60,387 nt of DNA from an uncultured bacterium (lineage in GTDB: Bacteria > Verrucomicrobiota > Kiritimatiellia > RFP12 > UBA1067): assembly GCA_902761035.1 (NCBI GenBank), contig CACWIW010000011.1:1-60387 (forward strand). The letters run 5' to 3'. Below, one piece after another: positions 25,307 to 34,221 of the stretch (the first letter of the stretch is position 1; each line of letters opens with the position of its first letter). The notes beneath the pieces are model-generated. The model was given only the letters and a program-made list of their open reading frames with translations. It had not been told where the DNA came from and did no database searches. The position numbers were made by a program, and so were the translations under genes.

Positions 25307-26971
25307 TCATTCTCGTTTTGCCTTCTCCACGATCAATGCAAAACCGCCGCGGGCGGCGGCATCGACGGAAAGCACGTCGCCCGATTTCATGCGCCGTGCG
25401 GAAACGGCGACTTTGCCCAGTCCCTTCGTAAGGGCTGGATCGGCGTCCATGAAGATGCGCACATCGAGGTCGCCTTCTCCGACGAAGTCGAGCGGGATTG
25501 AGAAATTACGCCGCGCAAGCCCGTTCAGTCCGCCGACGAACCACTTCTCGCCGACCCGCCGCGCGACAACGGCGTATTCGCCGATCTTCCCCTGGAGGAA
25601 GCGCGTCTCGTCGAACGCGCACGGAATCTCGCGCCAGAAATCGAGCGCAGGGTCTTTGTCGTCGATCTGGTCCGGGCGCGAATACCAGAACAGGAACTGC
25701 CAGCCGCTCGTGTACACGCAGGGCAGGGCAAGCTGATGGGCGAGCGTGTTCTTCACCCGCGCCTGATTCCAGCACGGCGTGTAGTCGCCCGGACCGTCCA
25801 GGAAGCGCGTGAACGGGAGCGCGCAGTCGTGCGCGGCGTTCGGCATTTCCTCGTTGCCGCAGATGCCCTCCACCGTCATCACGTTCGGATAAGTCTTCTG
25901 GATGCCCGTGAGACGGTACTCGTCGTGGATGTCGACCATGAGTTTCCGCTTCGCGGCGGCCTCGATCGCCTCGGTCGCCCACTTGCGCCACGACTGGTCG
26001 CCCACGTGCAGGAATCCGTATTTAATCCCTTTGACGCCCCACGAAGCGAGGAGATCGAGAATCGCGTCGCGGTTCTTCTTGAGCGGGTCGCGGTTCACGT
26101 AGAGGATCACGCCCACGCCCTTGCGCGTCGCGTAGTCGATGATCGGCTTCACGTACGCGTTGGGCTTCAGGGGATCGCCCGAGCGTTCAGGACCGTACCA
26201 TCCGGAGTCCAGTTCAATGTAGGGAATGTCGTTGCGACGCGCGAAGTCCACGCAGGCTTTTCCATACTCCTCGCTCAGCTTCGCGACGCGAAGGACCTTC
26301 CCCGGCTTGATCCAGGACGTGTCTGCGATGCGCGACGGCGCATTGAGCGCGTCCATGAAGCGGGGCTGTTCGTTCGCGAGCGCCACACAATCCTTTGCGC
26401 AGTGGACGTACCTCCAGGGGGTGACGTAGGGAAGCGCAACCGTGGCGGGGCCTTCAAGGACGGTCTTGACCTCGCCGGGCTTGTCGCCCGAGGTGAAACG
26501 GATGCGCGCATAGTCGATCACCCCTGCGTCGCCGAGCGCGGCCACCCAGCCGATCCCTTCGATGACAAGCGGACTTTCCGCCGTTCCGGGATAGGAGCGC
26601 CAGTAGTTCTGGGTGTGTCCCTTGCCAGCAGCGATGGCCGCCGCGCCGGGCATCGGCTTCATCGTGGCGATGGTCGAGAGCGTCTTGGGGATATACTCGC
26701 CCTGCGCATGGCTCACCGGCCAGCAGCGGAAGTCCTCGCCAAAGTCGAACGACCATTCCTCCTTCTCGATGGTCCGCTCGCCCGTGCCGGTGAAACGCAC
26801 GCGCCACGCGACGCCGCCGATCAAGTTGGTCGTCTCGAGAACCGCTCCCGCGCCATAGTCCGGCGGTGTGACTATGCAGACGGCGGAGCCGTCAGGCGCA
26901 GCCACGCGAAACGTCGCGGCGGATGCCACAAGTGATATGGTTGCAGCCAGCAGTATGATTTGCTTTCTCAT
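25307..26971 (-). CDS. GH97-family glycosidase
   Basis: 554 residues with AAGGTAGG just before the ATG and signal peptide IILLAATISLVASAA. The N-terminal beta-sandwich (FRVAAPDGSAV to WRSYPGTAESPLVIEG) is followed by a TIM barrel with SWIKPGKVLRVAKLSEE, IPYIELDSGWYGPE, GVKGIKYGFL, MVDIHDEYR and MTVEGICGNEEMPNA, matching GH97 (SusB-like alpha-glucosidase or alpha-galactosidase). A short C-terminal beta domain ends the protein. It is somewhat shorter than SusB (about 700 residues), mostly within the N-terminal domain. Retaining or inverting chemistry cannot be told here. It is monocistronic, with a promoter matching that of GH92. Confidence 0.85.
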   Translation of the reverse strand: MRKQIILLAATISLVASAATFRVAAPDGSAVCIVTPPDYGAGAVLETTNLIGGVAWRVRFTGTGERTIEKEEWSFDFGEDFRCWPVSHAQGEYIPKTLSTIATMKPMPGAAAIAAGKGHTQNYWRSYPGTAESPLVIEGIGWVAALGDAGVIDYARIRFTSGDKPGEVKTVLEGPATVALPYVTPWRYVHCAKDCVALANEQPRFMDALNAPSRIADTSWIKPGKVLRVAKLSEEYGKACVDFARRNDIPYIELDSGWYGPERSGDPLKPNAYVKPIIDYATRKGVGVILYVNRDPLKKNRDAILDLLASWGVKGIKYGFLHVGDQSWRKWATEAIEAAAKRKLMVDIHDEYRLTGIQKTYPNVMTVEGICGNEEMPNAAHDCALPFTRFLDGPGDYTPCWNQARVKNTLAHQLALPCVYTSGWQFLFWYSRPDQIDDKDPALDFWREIPCAFDETRFLQGKIGEYAVVARRVGEKWFVGGLNGLARRNFSIPLDFVGEGDLDVRIFMDADPALTKGLGKVAVSARRMKSGDVLSVDAAARGGFALIVEKAKRE

Positions 26972-27019
26972 AATCCTACCTTTTTTTCGTTCATTCTGTC
27001 ATTTCAGACTTCGCGGGAC

Positions 27020-27048
27020 ATTATATCACTTCCCCGCTTCTGCCACAA
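27020..27048 (-). promoter_or_regulatory. Promoter of the GH97 gene (TTGTGG-17-TATAAT)
   Basis: The minus strand reads TTGTGG (27048-27043), 17 bases, TATAAT (27025-27020). Over roughly 55 bases from the upstream CGGGGAA copy to a downstream GCGAAGTCTGAAA it matches the GH92 promoter with only a few substitutions, including most of the spacer. Confidence 0.8.
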
Positions 27049-27083
27049 TTCCCCGCTTAGGGTTAGGGGTTGGACATTCATTT

Positions 27084-27106
27084 GAGTGTGTCACTTTGAC
27101 ACACTC
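27084..27106. terminator. 10-bp perfect hairpin between GH97 promoter and C10 peptidase gene
   Basis: GAGTGTGTCA / TGACACACTC with loop CTT, 110 bases downstream of the peptidase stop and 36 bases upstream of the GH97 -35 box. It could end the peptidase transcript or serve as an operator for GH97. No T-run is seen. Confidence 0.6.
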
Positions 27107-27215
27107 ACCTCATCTCCCTCGCGCGCGCGTCTTTATACATAAGGAGCCCGTCGCGCCCACACTCGCGAGGTTTTTGCAACTGGCTCAATTATTCTGTTGC
27201 CCCCAGAGCTCGCCA

Positions 27216-29861
27216 TTATTGTATTGGCTCGACTACGACCTTGAAGAAACGATGCCCGGGAGTGAACGGCTGCCAACCCGCGCTGTCGTTCAACGAGTTG
27301 CATCCTTTTGGCACGTAGCGGTAGCCAATCGCCTGGATGTTGGCGTTCGTGTGGCTCCAGCCGAAGACGGGCGTGTTACCGTTCATTGTGACGGTCGCGG
27401 ACAAGTGGCTTGCGGCGCTTGTGGGATCGGTGCCCAGCAAATACTCCTGCCATGCGGGGAATCCGTCGCCGTCAGAGTCCGCGTTCGCCAGCGCCTCATA
27501 CGCCGCCGCCGAGCCGCCCTGGTTGGGATAGTGGCCGTCGAGCCATGTGTAGGGCACGGGCACATCCGTCGTGGATGTCTCCGCATGCGTCTCTGTCAGA
27601 TTACTAGACCAATCAAGCACGAATTGATCTGTATACTGTTCTCCACAAGACATCCCAACGATGCGATATGTCTCACCTTGGGTCACATTGACCGAGACAC
27701 TGGTTCTATAATTGTCAGACGGATTATGGTCAATCGAGAAAGCAAGTCTGATAATTGAAGAGAGATTCTCTCCCGTGTACACGGCCACAAACGTTCCTCC
27801 ATAATAGTGGGGCATTCGCGTTTTGAACGTCACCGTCCCCGAACCTGGTGCCGTCCATTTGTACCAAATCGTATGATACTGGTAATAGTAACTGTAGTTC
27901 TCCTCGGTATGCCACGGTTCGCCAGGCTCCACCGTGTAGGACGCATTGTCTTCAATGGTACGCGAGCCACTTGCACCCGTGATGACAATGGGATCGGCAA
28001 AGTAGTCGCCTTTGGGCGCGCCTTGCGCGACATCATAGGTGTAAGTTGCCGTGACGACCACGCTGGGATTCATTCCACTCTTCCACGCGCGCGCCTTGAT
28101 CGTCACGTCGTCATTGACTAGAATCGCGCCCGTGTAGAGCGTACTGGATTCGGTTGGATCGCTCCCGTCAAGCGTGTACCGGATCGTCGCTCCGGCCGTC
28201 GCACAACTGATGGTCACGTTCGTGGACGGATAGAAGAGGCAAGACGTCGGCGTAAACTGCGGTTCGGCCACGCTCGCGAGACTGGAAAGAACAAGATCCA
28301 CGCCCCACCGGTTGTTGACTTCAGGCGTAGGAGATGTATAGTACGAGCGAGGCAATGAAAGCCGCAATCCAACATTTGCCGTCAACTCAACCGCATCAAC
28401 GACAGAAGCATCTCCGCTAGAGGCCGAGATCGTGTAACGCCCCGGTGCAAGGATGAGTGCATAGATGCCCTTCGCGTCCGTCATGACATATCCGACATCA
28501 TTTCCACTGACAATGCCATTATTGCCAGTATTACCACCCTGCCGCGAATAACTCACCATCGCATTCGCCACAGGCGTTCCGCCTGCGGCAAGGACACGTC
28601 CACTGCAGATGACGCCGTTAGGAATCCCTGTTGGATAGATATTGTAAACGAAACCGTCAAGAACGTTGAAGTTATAGCTAGACGTGCCCAAAGCTGGCGG
28701 CGCATACCAAGCGTCGTTGCTGCCGCCCCAACCCATGTTAAAGTGGATGTAGAGCATGTTGTCCTTGTAGCCGTAACCGTCGCCGACAATGGCATGCCCC
28801 GCATTCCCTCTTCTCACGCTAACCAATACCGGTAAGCCAGCGTCGAAGTTGGACAGCAATGCGTTCTTCACAGCGTCTGTTTTGCTCAAATCGCTTTCAC
28901 TGTTGAAAGCCAGCGCATTCACATAGCCGAAATGGTTAGTAAGAGCGTGTACAAGCAGATAACCGCCCGTACCACTTCCACCATTTGCTTCCGTGTTATA
29001 AGCCATGCTACAGCAAATACCGACATCCGAGGTCAACTTGCCGATCGCCTGCCGCTGTGCGTCGGTAATGGAAGAGTCTGGCACCAATGGCATCGCGTCC
29101 CAGTTGTAAACACCACCCTGCGTCGTCAAAGTACTCGCCACACCGCCGACCGCACAGTTCGGGTTCGTGAATTGCGGCATTGATGCCGTGGGGTAGCAGA
29201 AATAGCGCATGATCTGCGCACCCGCGGTCGCTACGCAGCCACAGACATAGTTGTTGGGCGTGTAGTAGTTATAACAGTTGACATTGCCTACCTTCCCCTG
29301 GTTCCACTTCGACCGCAGGAGCGGCGCAACGCGCACGTCAGAAACGGTCGAAATGCCCTCTGCCGAAGAAAGCCGCGTACCACCTCCCAGCAGTTTGGCC
29401 CATTTCGATTGGTTCTCGGATTCTATATCAGAGTGTGCCGCGCCCTTCAGCCGCACCCCGCCACCGAATGATTCGCTCTGCGTCCGGATTGCCAAATCAT
29501 TTTTCAGCAGCACCCAGAGAGGATTGGCATCGTCCTCGACCAGGTCCGAACCCGTCGAGAACGCCACGACTGGCGTGCGGCGCGTATCTGCGGACGTCAC
29601 CACGAAACCACCTGCGGCCAACTTCACCACATGGAAACTCGCACCGTTCGTTGGCGTACAGGTGCGTACCTCGCTCACAGTTCCTTGCAACGGACACCCC
29701 AGCGCAGAATCGTCACACAACCATCGCTGCACGGCGGTCTTCGCCTGATTTGCCGTAACAGTCTCCGCCGTTACCGCAGCACAAAGCGACATTACCATCA
29801 GAAAGGATACACGCATTAACTTTCTATTCGTATTGTTTTCCATGTTCTTCTTGCTCTTCAT
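27216..29861 (-). CDS. Secreted C10 (streptopain-like) cysteine peptidase with C-terminal modules
   Basis: 881 residues (an ATG at 29843 is an alternative start) with signal peptide VSFLMVMSLCAAVTA. A propeptide is followed by the C10 catalytic domain: NYVCGCVATAGAQIMRY (Cys209), NAGHAIVGDGYG (His356) and HFNMGWGGSNDAWY (Trp378 region). Then come a carboxypeptidase-regulatory-like domain (GRVLAAGGTPVANAMVSYSR), a chitobiase/FN3-type domain (ATIRYTLDGSDPTES), a beta-sandwich (about 640-770), and a C-terminal domain with DSDGDGFPAWQEYLLGTDPTS ending RFFKVVVEPIQ. Relatives include SpeB and periodontain. It is transcribed divergently from a C1A peptidase with a similar C-terminal domain. Confidence 0.88.
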   Translation of the reverse strand: MKSKKNMENNTNRKLMRVSFLMVMSLCAAVTAETVTANQAKTAVQRWLCDDSALGCPLQGTVSEVRTCTPTNGASFHVVKLAAGGFVVTSADTRRTPVVAFSTGSDLVEDDANPLWVLLKNDLAIRTQSESFGGGVRLKGAAHSDIESENQSKWAKLLGGGTRLSSAEGISTVSDVRVAPLLRSKWNQGKVGNVNCYNYYTPNNYVCGCVATAGAQIMRYFCYPTASMPQFTNPNCAVGGVASTLTTQGGVYNWDAMPLVPDSSITDAQRQAIGKLTSDVGICCSMAYNTEANGGSGTGGYLLVHALTNHFGYVNALAFNSESDLSKTDAVKNALLSNFDAGLPVLVSVRRGNAGHAIVGDGYGYKDNMLYIHFNMGWGGSNDAWYAPPALGTSSYNFNVLDGFVYNIYPTGIPNGVICSGRVLAAGGTPVANAMVSYSRQGGNTGNNGIVSGNDVGYVMTDAKGIYALILAPGRYTISASSGDASVVDAVELTANVGLRLSLPRSYYTSPTPEVNNRWGVDLVLSSLASVAEPQFTPTSCLFYPSTNVTISCATAGATIRYTLDGSDPTESSTLYTGAILVNDDVTIKARAWKSGMNPSVVVTATYTYDVAQGAPKGDYFADPIVITGASGSRTIEDNASYTVEPGEPWHTEENYSYYYQYHTIWYKWTAPGSGTVTFKTRMPHYYGGTFVAVYTGENLSSIIRLAFSIDHNPSDNYRTSVSVNVTQGETYRIVGMSCGEQYTDQFVLDWSSNLTETHAETSTTDVPVPYTWLDGHYPNQGGSAAAYEALANADSDGDGFPAWQEYLLGTDPTSAASHLSATVTMNGNTPVFGWSHTNANIQAIGYRYVPKGCNSLNDSAGWQPFTPGHRFFKVVVEPIQ

Positions 29862-29890
29862 GAGTCATTGAATGCAGTTTTTACAGTGGA

Positions 29891-29919
29891 AGTATACCAA
29901 ACGGATGCTGAAAACACAA
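29891..29919 (-). promoter_or_regulatory. Promoter of the C10 peptidase (TTGTGT-17-TATACT)
   Basis: The minus strand shows TTGTGT (29919-29914), a 17-base spacer and TATACT (29896-29891), 30 bases before the ATG at 29861. Confidence 0.65.
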
Positions 29920-30014
29920 CACTGCGCCCGCTTAAAACTGAAATCTGAAAAGAGCTGAAAAGAGCCTTGCAATTACACCAACGGGGCCCGGAATATGCTA
30001 TACTAATTCCGCCC

Positions 30015-31874
30015 ATGAAAGAAAAGAATCCATATCGGAGGTATGCAAAAGAAACATTCCTTCGCTTTGTGGCGATGATCTGCACGGCGGCCATATCCAT
30101 GGCCGCCGTGGGTGACGACGTCCGCCCGACAGGATTCCGTCCTCCGCCGCACAGGATAAAGATAAGGCGGGCAGAAGGCGCGAAGGATTCCACCAAGCGT
30201 TTGAAGGCAACACCCCTTCCTTCGTCATGGGACTCCCGCGATCACGGATGGGTCACGCCGGTGAAGGACCAGAACCCATGGAATACATGCTGGACGTTTG
30301 CCTCGTGTGCCGTCATTGAAACGCAACTTCTTAGAACCGAGCAAGGCACATGGGACTTGTCCGAAAAGAACATAGCATCGCTCCATGGCTTTGGCTGGAG
30401 TTTGGATAACGGCGGTAACTTCGATATGGCAGCAGCGTATCTGTTGCGCTGGGGTGGCTTGGTGGCCGAAAGAAACGACTTCTACCGATATACTCAAGCT
30501 GACTGGAATGCGAATCCCAGTCGGACTTTGTCCCCTGCGCTGCACATACAGAATGTAGTGTGGGTGCCCGAACTCGACGGAACAGAGCAGACACGTCAGG
30601 CCATGAAGTCTGCCGTCATGACTTACGGTGCAGTGGCAGTACCTGTGCAATGGACTTATTCCTCAAAAAAAGACTGTTCCGCGTATTACAGCTCGTATTA
30701 CTGCGACCATGCGGTTACGGTGATCGGATGGGACGACAACTGGCCTGCAAGTAACTTTGCCTCTACGCCCCCCGGCAACGGCGCATGGCTCATCAAGAAC
30801 AGCCATGGCACAAGTGATGGCACGGCCGGGGGCTACTGGTACGTTTCCTACTATGATAAAAGCTTGGGAATTTACCATAATTCCGTATTCCTGCCGGCGA
30901 CATCCAATGAAAATTACACGGCAGTTTACGGCTACGACAAGCTAGGAGCCGTTTACGAACTGGGCGATACCTGGCGCGACTGCACTTTGGAAGCATCGGT
31001 GTTCACGTCCGCCTGGAATGAAGAACTGGCAGCGGTTGGCGTATGGTCTTCAATCGACGCAAATCCCTACACAATCACGATCTACACGAATGTCACACGA
31101 GGTGCATCTTCCCCCATCGAGGGTGGTAGCATCGCACTTACACAGGACGGAACGCTTCCGCACGCCGGTTACACGACCATTGCCCTTCAGGATGCCATCC
31201 GCATTCCAGACAATTCCAATTTCACAGTCGTATACGAACAACGCGGGAATGCCCCGTCCCATTTGGTGCATTGCAAGGTATATGATGACTTTTTCGACTG
31301 CCAATATGCAGACGCAAACCATCAGCGGGGGTGTACGTACATTGGCCGCATAAACGCCAGTATTATAGAGTGGCGTGATCTCATTGACGAAAACATCTCT
31401 TTCAGCGATACCGACGAGGGGTTCACTTACGGAAACCCTGCCGCGTTCTGCCTCAAGGCGTACACGCGCACGACCGTTGCGGCAAAGGCGGACGATGCGC
31501 CGGGTGAAACGGCGGATGGCACGGAGGCGCTCGCGGCCCTCGCCGCCACCAACGCCCTCGCCTACGCACAGCACGGCGAGACATTCGGCGCATTCGCAAA
31601 CATCGTCGGCGCGAACGGGCACACGCTCTGGGCGAACTGGCTCGCGGGGCTTGACCCCTCGAATCCAAATGACGACTTTATGCTCTCTATCGCCGTCACG
31701 AACGGAGTTCCCTCGCTCTCATGGACGCCCGACCTAGGCACGGCACGGACCTACACGATCTGGGGATGCCGCGATTTTCCGCCCACAGGCGGATGGAGCG
31801 AGGTGCCGAAGGACAAACTCTCCACGACGACCAACAGGTTCTTCAAGGTTACGCTGGAAAATTCGCAGCCTTAG
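30015..31874 (+). CDS. Secreted C1A papain-family peptidase with lectin-like and C-terminal domains
   Basis: 619 residues from the ATG at 30015 (an upstream in-frame start at 29967 would lie before the likely promoter). After a signal segment (FVAMICTAAISMAAVG) comes PLPSSWDSRDHGWVTPVKDQ and NPWNTCWTFAS (Cys92), CDHAVTVIGWDD (His232) and WLIKNSHG (Asn262), the complete papain triad. Residues about 290-470 match the C1-peptidase lectin-like domain. The last 100 residues (LWANWLAGLDPSNPNDDF to TNRFFKVTLENSQP) resemble the C-terminus of the divergent C10 peptidase. A TATACT lies ten bases before the ATG, so the leader is very short. It converges with the kinase gene, leaving three bases between stops. 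Confidence 0.87.
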   Translation: MKEKNPYRRYAKETFLRFVAMICTAAISMAAVGDDVRPTGFRPPPHRIKIRRAEGAKDSTKRLKATPLPSSWDSRDHGWVTPVKDQNPWNTCWTFASCAVIETQLLRTEQGTWDLSEKNIASLHGFGWSLDNGGNFDMAAAYLLRWGGLVAERNDFYRYTQADWNANPSRTLSPALHIQNVVWVPELDGTEQTRQAMKSAVMTYGAVAVPVQWTYSSKKDCSAYYSSYYCDHAVTVIGWDDNWPASNFASTPPGNGAWLIKNSHGTSDGTAGGYWYVSYYDKSLGIYHNSVFLPATSNENYTAVYGYDKLGAVYELGDTWRDCTLEASVFTSAWNEELAAVGVWSSIDANPYTITIYTNVTRGASSPIEGGSIALTQDGTLPHAGYTTIALQDAIRIPDNSNFTVVYEQRGNAPSHLVHCKVYDDFFDCQYADANHQRGCTYIGRINASIIEWRDLIDENISFSDTDEGFTYGNPAAFCLKAYTRTTVAAKADDAPGETADGTEALAALAATNALAYAQHGETFGAFANIVGANGHTLWANWLAGLDPSNPNDDFMLSIAVTNGVPSLSWTPDLGTARTYTIWGCRDFPPTGGWSEVPKDKLSTTTNRFFKVTLENSQP

Positions 31875-31877
31875 CGA

Positions 31878-33449
31878 TCAAAGAGCATGAATCTTTGACG
31901 CGACGGCATCCGCCACGAGCGCCGCCCCGAATCTCTCAAGATACTTGGCGTAGCCCTTCACGCCGACGCGCGTCGGTTTGAGCGTCACGCCCTTCGCGTC
32001 TGCGAAGATGCGCTTCGCGAGGAAATCTTCCAGCGTGCATGTGGCCTTTGCCGACTGGCGCGCGTGCGCGTACGCGGCGAGAAGCGCCATGCCCCACGCG
32101 CCGCCTTCGCCAGCCGTCGCCAGGCAAGTCGCCGGCGCGTTGACGGCGTCCGCGAGAATCTGCTGCGCCACGCCGGGTGTCTTGAAGATGCCGCCGTGTC
32201 CCGTGATTCCCTTGAGTTTCAGTCCCTCGTCAAAGAGAATTCCAAGACCGATGCGCACGGCCGCGAACGCGGAATAGATGTGCGCGCGCATGAAATTCGC
32301 GAGCGTGAAGTCTGCGTCCGGCGCGCGCGTGACGAGCGGACACCCCGCGCAGCCGCCCATCTTGTCGCCCGGGTCCTGCGTCATCCCCACCACGGGCTCG
32401 CCGCCGAAGAACGGCACGGACACCACGCCGCCGCAGTCCGGCGCGCCTTTGAGCGCCTCCTTGAAGAGCCGGTCGTAGTCGCCGCCCAGAAGCGCCACCC
32501 AGGCGTTGATGTCGCTCGTACACGTGTTCGCGTGGCTCATCGCAACCTGCGCGCCGGTAGGCGACACGCAGACGTCGATCTCGGGATGGCGTTTCGCAAG
32601 GGGCTTCGCGAGGGCCACGACGGCGAACGCGCTCGTGCCGGCCGAAATATTCGCGGTACCGGGGCGCACCGTGTTCGTGGCGGCCATGCCGGTCTGCACG
32701 TCGCCTTCCGGAGGCGCCGCGAGCGCGCCGGGCGCGAGGTCGCCGGACGGGTCAAGAAGACGCGCCCCCGCCTCCGTGAGCGCGCCCGCGCATTCGCCGG
32801 CGGGGAGCGGACGCGGCAGCACGTCCAGCACGTTCCACGGGAACTTGCCCTTCTTCGCCGCCAGACGGTCGAACGTGCGCGCCATCTTGGCGTCGTAGCC
32901 CCTGGTCGCGGGATCGACCGGGAACATGCCGCTCGCCTCGCCGAGGCCGAGCACCTTCTCGTCCGTCAGCTTATAGTGGATCCATCCCGCGAGCGTGGTG
33001 AGGAACGAGAGGTTCTTCAGCTCCGCGCCGCCGTCGAGGACGCGCTGGTAGAGATGCGCCGCGCTCCAACGCTGCGGGATCGTGAAGTTGAACGCCTTCG
33101 TGAGCTTTTCGGACGCCTCCGCCGTGATCGTGCAGCGCCACGTGCGGAACGGCGCAAGCTGCTTGCCGCACGCGTCGAACGGCAGGTAGCCGTGCATCAT
33201 GCCCGAAATGCCGATCGCGTCAAGCGCATCGAGCGTCTTGCGCGTCGCCTTGCGGTAGGCGGCCTTCAGCTCCGCGTACGCGGCCTGCATGCCCTTCAGC
33301 GCGTCCTCGAGCTTGTAGCTCCACACGCCGCCGGACAGCAGGCGGTTTTCCCAGCCATACGATCCGGACGCGAGCACCTTGCCGTTTTCATCCGCAAGTA
33401 CGGCCTTGATGCGCGTTGATCCGAACTCTATTCCAAGCATCTTCTTCAT
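31878..33449 (-). CDS. FGGY-family carbohydrate kinase
   Basis: 523 residues, with GGAGG five bases before the ATG. The N-terminal phosphate loop LGIEFGSTRIKAVLAD, the substrate-side AIGISGMMHGYLPFD, IPQRWSAAHLYQRVL, LTTLAGWIHYKLT, then ISAGTSAFAVV and GHGGIFKTPGVAQQILAD are characteristic of FGGY sugar kinases (xylulokinase/ribulokinase superfamily). The sugar is not determined: the PQRWSAAHLYQ subgroup is distinct from the well studied xylulokinases and L-ribulokinases. It is the last gene of the efflux/CutC operon, 19 bases after CutC, an unexpected partner for an exporter. Confidence 0.85.
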   Translation of the reverse strand: MKKMLGIEFGSTRIKAVLADENGKVLASGSYGWENRLLSGGVWSYKLEDALKGMQAAYAELKAAYRKATRKTLDALDAIGISGMMHGYLPFDACGKQLAPFRTWRCTITAEASEKLTKAFNFTIPQRWSAAHLYQRVLDGGAELKNLSFLTTLAGWIHYKLTDEKVLGLGEASGMFPVDPATRGYDAKMARTFDRLAAKKGKFPWNVLDVLPRPLPAGECAGALTEAGARLLDPSGDLAPGALAAPPEGDVQTGMAATNTVRPGTANISAGTSAFAVVALAKPLAKRHPEIDVCVSPTGAQVAMSHANTCTSDINAWVALLGGDYDRLFKEALKGAPDCGGVVSVPFFGGEPVVGMTQDPGDKMGGCAGCPLVTRAPDADFTLANFMRAHIYSAFAAVRIGLGILFDEGLKLKGITGHGGIFKTPGVAQQILADAVNAPATCLATAGEGGAWGMALLAAYAHARQSAKATCTLEDFLAKRIFADAKGVTLKPTRVGVKGYAKYLERFGAALVADAVASKIHAL

Positions 33450-33468
33450 GTTTTCCTCCAGACTTATT

Positions 33469-34203
33469 TCACAACGATGAAAGCACTTCCCTCGCGGCGC
33501 GGATGCGCGCGGCGTCCGTACGCCACACGGAGAACTCGTCCATTCCGGGGATTCCCATGGGCACTCCCTCGCGACGGAACTTCATGCCGCTCTCAAGCGT
33601 CACCTTTCCGGACATGTGGAAGCTGCTGCATCCAGTGACGGGACGCAGCTCGCGGATGGCTGCGGCGTCCACGCCCGCGCCTACAAGGATGTCTATGCGC
33701 CCCGCCGCACGCCGGTGCAGTTCGCCGATGAGCGCGGCACCAAGCCGACATGACGACTTCTGCCCGGACGTAAGGATAGTGTCGAAGCCAAGCGCAATCG
33801 CCTCCTCAAGCGACTCAAACGGGTCGCCGCTGACGTCGAATGCCCTATGGAGTGTGACGCGCATTCCCCCGGCGGCGGCGATGAACTCGCGCAGAAACCC
33901 AGAATCGAGGCGTCCGTCGGGCAGCAGCGCGCCGACCACAACGCCCTCAACGCCCAGCGCATGCCATGCGGACGCCTCTGCGAGCATCGTCTCCTTTTCG
34001 AAATCCGTGTAGAGGAAGTCGCCGAAGCGCGGACGCACCATGGCGCGCACCGGCAACGCGACGCGACGGCGAATGGCCTCGTAGAGCGCAGCCGTGGGCG
34101 AGACGCCCCCGATTACAAGGGACGAGCAGAGTTCGAGCCTGTCCGCTCCGCCTTCTTCGGCGGCGATAGCCGATTCAACTGAATCTACGCACACTTCAAG
34201 CAT
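33469..34203 (-). CDS. cutC: CutC family TIM-barrel protein
   Basis: 244 residues with a strong AGGAGGT six bases upstream. Full-length CutC signatures are present: MLEVCVDSVESAIAAEEGGADRLELC, LPVRAMVRPRFGDFLYT, GVVVGALLPDGRLD, VTLHRAFDV and ILTSGQKSS. CutC was named for copper homeostasis in E. coli, though a direct copper role is disputed and the reaction is unknown. Its place between a MacB-type exporter and a sugar kinase is compatible with metal or metabolite detoxification. Confidence 0.9.
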   Translation of the reverse strand: MLEVCVDSVESAIAAEEGGADRLELCSSLVIGGVSPTAALYEAIRRRVALPVRAMVRPRFGDFLYTDFEKETMLAEASAWHALGVEGVVVGALLPDGRLDSGFLREFIAAAGGMRVTLHRAFDVSGDPFESLEEAIALGFDTILTSGQKSSCRLGAALIGELHRRAAGRIDILVGAGVDAAAIRELRPVTGCSSFHMSGKVTLESGMKFRREGVPMGIPGMDEFSVWRTDAARIRAAREVLSSL

Positions 34204-34221
34204 GTGGGGACCTCCTTTTTG

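Noticed and set aside
32064..33419. A 451-codon plus-strand frame opposite the sugar kinase
   Set aside because: The kinase frame has complete FGGY motifs; the opposite frame has no recognisable domain and highly biased composition.
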